Below, piece after piece: positions 60,210 through 64,000 of a stretch of 64,000 nt of DNA. The notes below the pieces were generated by a model. It saw only the letters and a list, made by a program, of their open reading frames with translations. It was not told the origin of the DNA and did no database searches. Each line of letters starts with the position of its first letter. Within the stretch, counting starts at the first letter, position 1. A program made the position numbers and the translations under genes. The DNA comes from Hymenobacter terricola (GTDB lineage: Bacteria > Bacteroidota > Bacteroidia > Cytophagales > Hymenobacteraceae): positions 124,001-188,000 of the forward strand of contig NZ_JAGEMO020000004.1 in assembly GCF_017921975.2 (NCBI RefSeq), read 5' to 3'.

Positions 60210-61151
60210 ATGCTAGAGGACTTTACCGCCGTCGCCCATACCTACTGGACACAGTTTCTATTTGTGCTGCCGCGCCTGCTGGTGGCGGCCGTGCTGCTGG
60301 CCGTGGTGTGGCTGGCTTCGGGCCGGCTGCGCAGCTTCCTCTCGGACAAGCTCGCGGCCCATTCGGCCGACCCGCTGCTCACCAATTTCCTCACGCAGGT
60401 GGGGCGCTGGCTGCTGGTGCTGGGCGGCTTGCTGCTGGCCCTGCAAATCATCGGGTTCTCGGGCGTGGTGGGCGGGCTGCTGGGCGGGCTGGGCTTGTCG
60501 GCGTTTCTGGTGGGCTTCGCCTTCAAGGACATTGCCGAGAACTTCCTGGCCGGCGTCATTCTGGCCTTCAACCGGCCCTTCAACGTGCACGACAGCATTC
60601 AGGTGAAAGAATACATGGGCCGGGTGATGGAGCTGAACCTGCGCACGACCCGCATCAAGACCTACGACGGCAAGGACATTTACGTGCCCAACGCGGTGCT
60701 GCTGAAGGAATCCGTCACGAATTTCACCCGCGACGGCTTCATCCGGCAGGATTTCGTGGTGGGCATCGACTACGACGCCGACGTACCCGGCGTGATGGAA
60801 ACCATCCTCGGCCAGTTGCGGCAGGAGGCCGAAGTGCTGCAAACGGCCCCGCACGAGCCCTTCGTCATCGTGGATGAGCTGGCCACCAGCACCGTGAACC
60901 TGAAGGTGTTTTTCTGGGCCAAATCGGAAGAGTACCGGCGCGGCGTGCTGCAGCTGCGCTCGCGCCTGCTGAACCGGGTGAAAACCGTGCTCATGGCCGC
61001 CGACAACGTGTCGCTGCCCTCCGACATCGTGGAGGTGCAGTTCCCGAAAACCCTGCCCGAGCTGCGGGTGCGCCTGATGGACACGGAAAAAGCCGAGCCA
61101 GACTCAGACGCGGCGGGCAGCCCTTCCCCTGCCACCTCCCCCGAAAAATAA
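60210..61151 (+). CDS. Mechanosensitive ion channel, MscS family
   Basis: A 313-residue small-conductance channel. Three membrane helices precede the beta domain: LFVLPRLLVAAVLLAVVWLA, WLLVLGGLLLALQIIGF and the pore helix GLLGGLGLSAFLVGFAFKD, with Gly/Ala packing. IAENFLAGVILAFNRPFNVHD and YVPNAVLLKESVTNF follow in the cytoplasmic vestibule. It opens under membrane tension to release solutes on osmotic downshock. It precedes the DUF389 gene by 18 bp. Confidence 0.93.
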   Translation: MLEDFTAVAHTYWTQFLFVLPRLLVAAVLLAVVWLASGRLRSFLSDKLAAHSADPLLTNFLTQVGRWLLVLGGLLLALQIIGFSGVVGGLLGGLGLSAFLVGFAFKDIAENFLAGVILAFNRPFNVHDSIQVKEYMGRVMELNLRTTRIKTYDGKDIYVPNAVLLKESVTNFTRDGFIRQDFVVGIDYDADVPGVMETILGQLRQEAEVLQTAPHEPFVIVDELATSTVNLKVFFWAKSEEYRRGVLQLRSRLLNRVKTVLMAADNVSLPSDIVEVQFPKTLPELRVRLMDTEKAEPDSDAAGSPSPATSPEK

Positions 61152-61169
61152 CGCCCCCGCTCCCTGCCT

Positions 61170-62582
61170 ATGCTGGACGTTCTGCGCCGCTTTCTGCACG
61201 CCCGCTTCCTGCTCACCGATGATATGGCCGACCCGGCCGAGATTCAGGCCGACGTGGAAGCCGGCGTTCCCTTCCGGGGTACCAACCTGTGGGTGTTGAT
61301 TTTCGCCATCCTGGTGGCGTCGGTGGGGCTGAATGTCAATTCCACGGCCGTCATCATCGGGGCCATGCTTATTTCCCCACTCATGGGGCCCATCGTGGGC
61401 ATCGGCTACGGGGCGGCCACGCTGGAGCTGGGCCTGATTGAGCGCGGGCTCAAGAGCCTGCTCACGGCCTCGGTGTTCAGCCTGCTGGTGTCGGCGCTTT
61501 ACTTCCGCCTCACGCCCCTCACCGATGCCGGCTCCGAGCTGCTGGCCCGCACCACGCCCACCACCTGGGACGTACTCATTGCCCTGTTTGGCGGGGCGGC
61601 CGGGGCCGTGGCCCTCACCCGCAAGGGCCACAGCAACGCCGTGCCGGGCGTGGCCATTGCCACCGCCCTCATGCCGCCGCTCTGCACGGCCGGCTACGGG
61701 CTGGCCACGGCGCACTGGTCGTTTTTGTTCGGGGCGCTGTATTTGTTTTCAATTAACTGCGTCTTCATTGCCCTGGCCACGTTTCTGGTGTGTCGGGTGC
61801 TGCCGCTGACCAGGCACACCTTCGATACTGACCGGCGGGCCCGGCGCGTACGGCTCATCATCTGGGCAGTGGCGCTGCTCACGGCCGCGCCCAGCGTGTA
61901 CCTGGCCATCGGCATCGTGCGCGACGGCACCTTCACGCACAACGCCCAGCGCTTCGTGGAAGAGCAGCTGAACCTGCCGGGCACCTACGTCGTCACCAGC
62001 CGCATTCTGCCCCAGGCGCACAGCCTCAACGTGCTGCTGGCCGGCCAGCGCCTCACCGACGCCCAGCTGCTCAAGGCCCGCACCCAGCTGCCACGCTACC
62101 GCCTGGCCGGTGCCGTGCTCACCGTGCGCCAGGGTCTGGCCCGCCTCGACTCGGCCGACACGCAGGCCCTGCGCAGCCGCGTGCTCGAGGATGTGCGCAG
62201 CCGCCAGGAACAAACCCTGATGGGCTACGAAACCCGCCTGGGCCAGCTCCAGCAGCTGCTGGCCCACCCCGACAGCGCCACCGCCGGCCTGCCCGGCGCG
62301 GCCGCGCTGCTGCGCGAAGTGCAGGTGGAGCACCCCGCCGTGCGCCAGCTCGGCCTGAGCCGCCTGGTGCGCCCCGCCACCGACTCGCTGCGGGCCGATA
62401 CCACTGTGCTGGTGGCCGTGCGCACCCGCCGCCCGCTGCCCGCCGACGAGCAGCAGCGCCTGGCCAACTGGCTGCGCCTGCGGGCCGGTGGCCGCCAGCC
62501 CGTGCGCCTGCTGGTTGAGCCCCAGAGCGTGCCCGCACCCGCGCCAACCCACGCCCGCCCACTGCGGGCATCCAGACGATAG
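61170..62582 (+). CDS. DUF389 domain-containing membrane protein
   Basis: A 470-residue protein. The DUF389 core (residues about 30-220) has FRGTNLWVLIFAILVASVGL, NVNSTAVIIGAMLISPLMGP, GIGYGAATLELGL and TRKGHSNAVPGVAIATALMP, with five or six membrane helices. The C-terminal half is a periplasmic domain (VVTSRILPQAHSLNVLLAGQ, LRSRVLEDVRSRQEQTLM). The family (TIGR00341) has no settled function. It ends a run of ion and osmotic genes on one strand. Confidence 0.9.
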   Translation: MLDVLRRFLHARFLLTDDMADPAEIQADVEAGVPFRGTNLWVLIFAILVASVGLNVNSTAVIIGAMLISPLMGPIVGIGYGAATLELGLIERGLKSLLTASVFSLLVSALYFRLTPLTDAGSELLARTTPTTWDVLIALFGGAAGAVALTRKGHSNAVPGVAIATALMPPLCTAGYGLATAHWSFLFGALYLFSINCVFIALATFLVCRVLPLTRHTFDTDRRARRVRLIIWAVALLTAAPSVYLAIGIVRDGTFTHNAQRFVEEQLNLPGTYVVTSRILPQAHSLNVLLAGQRLTDAQLLKARTQLPRYRLAGAVLTVRQGLARLDSADTQALRSRVLEDVRSRQEQTLMGYETRLGQLQQLLAHPDSATAGLPGAAALLREVQVEHPAVRQLGLSRLVRPATDSLRADTTVLVAVRTRRPLPADEQQRLANWLRLRAGGRQPVRLLVEPQSVPAPAPTHARPLRASRR

Positions 62583-62743
62583 GCAGAGCAGGAGCCGGTG
62601 TTTCGAGGCAGCCGGCCCGGCTACTGTCCGCTTCGGGTCCCCCTCGCCGACTAATCGAAGGGCATCGGCTTTAAATGTTTCGTCGTATTTGCGTCGATTG
62701 TCGGGCGACGACCCGCTCGCTTGCCTGCTGGCTCAAACGCCGC

Positions 62744-64000
62744 TTATTTAAAAACCAGCTTCGCGTTGATGGTCTGACCCACTTTTTTGCCCTGCACCAG
62801 GCCTTTTTCGATGGATGGCCGGTAGTGAATGCCACCGTAGAGGCGCGAGATTCCGGCCTCCGCAGCCGCCTGCTCAAACGAGGTGTACGAACGACTGCCC
62901 AGGCCAAACTGCGCGTAATTCTGGTCGGTGAAGGCATAGCTGGGGCCGAATACTTCGGTCAGGGCTTCGGCGGCCGAGCTGGATACGGTGGCGTGGCCGG
63001 CGCTGTATTCGGGGTGGCCGGGCGTGGGAATCAAGGGGCTCCAGGTGGGTTGGCCCATTGCGCTGCGGATGTAGGAAACCGGCCGCAGCAGGTTGTAGGT
63101 GTACTTGGCTTTGAGGCAGCTGATGGTGGCGTCGTTCATGTACATACCCAGCTTCGCGTAGGCCAGCACGGCCTTGTCCAGCGGCGCATTTTCCCGGCTC
63201 AGCACCTGCGCCAGAATGGAAACCCAGTGCCCCGGGGGGGTGAAGCTGCGGCCATTGGGCACGTCGTTCCAGAACAGGGCAATGGCGGTCTGCTCGGCGG
63301 TGCGGGCCTGCGCAATATCCAGTACCTCCTTCACCATCAATTGAAACGGCGAGCCCAGCGTGGTCGAATACGCGAGCGGCGGGCCGGGGTCGGCCCCGTC
63401 GCCGCTGCCGGCCACCAGCGGCCGGTTGCTGCCCCAGAAGGGGAAGATGGGCGGCCCGAAAGCCGGGGGCGTCGGCACCCACATACCCGGCCCGGTGGGC
63501 GGCGTGTACACGGCGGGGTTGTCGTAGCCATCGGTTTTCGACCACTCAAACACGGCCCCGGCCACCTTTTTTCCAAAGTCGATGGAACGACTGACAACTT
63601 CCGGGGCGAGGCTGGCCTGGTAGGCCGTTTTGTTGGCCGCCTCCAGCGAATCCATCGTGGCCAGATTCGCTGGAGACGCGTTGGCGAACATGGTCCGGCT
63701 GATGGCCGCCAGGGCCGCATTGGCGCTCAGCGGCCAGTTATAGACCTGGCTTTTATCGGTGGCCGGCATCCCGGCCAGGCCGTTCAGCTGGCCGGCCAGC
63801 GAGCGGTAGCCCGCCATGCCCGGCACCACGGCTTCGTAGCCCACAATGCCGGCGTAGGCAAACGGCCGGCCGAACACATTCGCGGTGGTAACCGGCGTGG
63901 TGCGGGCCAGCTTGAGTTGCATATTAAGCCACGTCACGGCCACGTCGGCCCGGTAAGAGTCGGTGGCGGGCGACGGGTCGGGCGCGGGTTCAGCGTTGTC
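62744..64000 (-). CDS. Vanadium-dependent haloperoxidase / PAP2-like protein, 5' end outside window
   Basis: The frame stays open to the right edge (DNAEPAPDPSPATDSYRADV before VTWLNMQLK), so the start lies beyond 64000. About 419 codons are visible. The PAP2/haloperoxidase motifs are KAKYTYNLLRPVSYIR (first Lys/Arg), PGHPEYSAGHATVSS (catalytic His and Ser) and SRLYGGIHYRPS (last Arg/His, with the usual Asp replaced by Ser). Such proteins bind vanadate or phosphate and oxidise halides or hydrolyse phosphate. It probably is secreted; the signal is not visible. Activity is uncertain because of the missing Asp. Confidence 0.85.
   Translation of the reverse strand, partial: DNAEPAPDPSPATDSYRADVAVTWLNMQLKLARTTPVTTANVFGRPFAYAGIVGYEAVVPGMAGYRSLAGQLNGLAGMPATDKSQVYNWPLSANAALAAISRTMFANASPANLATMDSLEAANKTAYQASLAPEVVSRSIDFGKKVAGAVFEWSKTDGYDNPAVYTPPTGPGMWVPTPPAFGPPIFPFWGSNRPLVAGSGDGADPGPPLAYSTTLGSPFQLMVKEVLDIAQARTAEQTAIALFWNDVPNGRSFTPPGHWVSILAQVLSRENAPLDKAVLAYAKLGMYMNDATISCLKAKYTYNLLRPVSYIRSAMGQPTWSPLIPTPGHPEYSAGHATVSSSAAEALTEVFGPSYAFTDQNYAQFGLGSRSYTSFEQAAAEAGISRLYGGIHYRPSIEKGLVQGKKVGQTINAKLVFK

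Overview
The window looks like a chromosome segment of a Hymenobacter-like Cytophagales bacterium (Bacteroidota). The base composition is GC-rich. Several intergenic regions carry the Bacteroidota -7 promoter box TAnnTTTG. There are type IX secretion C-terminal sorting domains (29409-30893, 34476-36467, 49956-51660), an outer-membrane beta-barrel family receptor and LytS/LytTR-type signalling. Housekeeping anchors are gyrB, hisS, ppk1, a Ppx/GppA phosphatase, a thiolase and a three-tRNA cluster. Genus is inferred from gene style, not from a marker comparison.

Layout. 1-6.7 kb: end of a DUF4846 gene, a HAD phosphatase, an SDR/SDR/AraC operon whose second SDR is frameshifted, then pirin, a small protein, a nitroreductase and a second pirin. 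6.8-8.8 kb: a two-gene DUF3696 ATPase plus PIN-like nuclease unit (defence-like), followed by a 21-bp tandem repeat. 9-14.9 kb: hypothetical genes, an AraC/SDR pair, a sirtuin and a YdjM-like gene broken by an 11-bp duplication. 15-20 kb: a metallophosphoesterase/beta-barrel fusion and a second barrel protein. 20-23.6 kb: convergent Ppx/GppA and ppk1 genes (polyphosphate turnover). 23.8-26.7 kb: an accessory island with a hypothetical gene coupled to a truncated RpoD-like protein, an AT-rich uracil-DNA-glycosylase-like gene and a WYL regulator. 26.7-31 kb: RidA, gyrB and a secreted propeller protein. 31.6-34.4 kb: a three-enzyme fusion (zinc amidase, papain-like protease, alpha/beta hydrolase). 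34.5-42 kb: a second propeller protein, tRNA-Ser/Pro/Arg, a Bat-like VWA/TPR pair, a thiolase and a MORN-repeat protein. 42.5-50 kb: outer-membrane receptor, DUF4386, M28 peptidase, hisS. 50-53 kb: secreted and lipoprotein genes. 53-56 kb: a tandem histidine-kinase operon in which the second kinase has lost its histidine, plus a LytTR regulator. 56-62.6 kb: a membrane cluster (DUF305, ClC, Na+/H+ antiporter, MscS, DUF389) suited to ion and osmotic balance. The window ends inside a vanadium haloperoxidase-like gene.

The most unusual items are the truncated sigma-factor-like protein, the amidase-protease-hydrolase fusion, the ATPase/PIN pair, the UDG-like/WYL neighbourhood and the pseudo-histidine-kinase. 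Four families of short dispersed inverted repeats sit between genes, and three or four genes are broken by small indels or insertions. These breaks may be real pseudogenes or assembly errors in GC-rich sequence.
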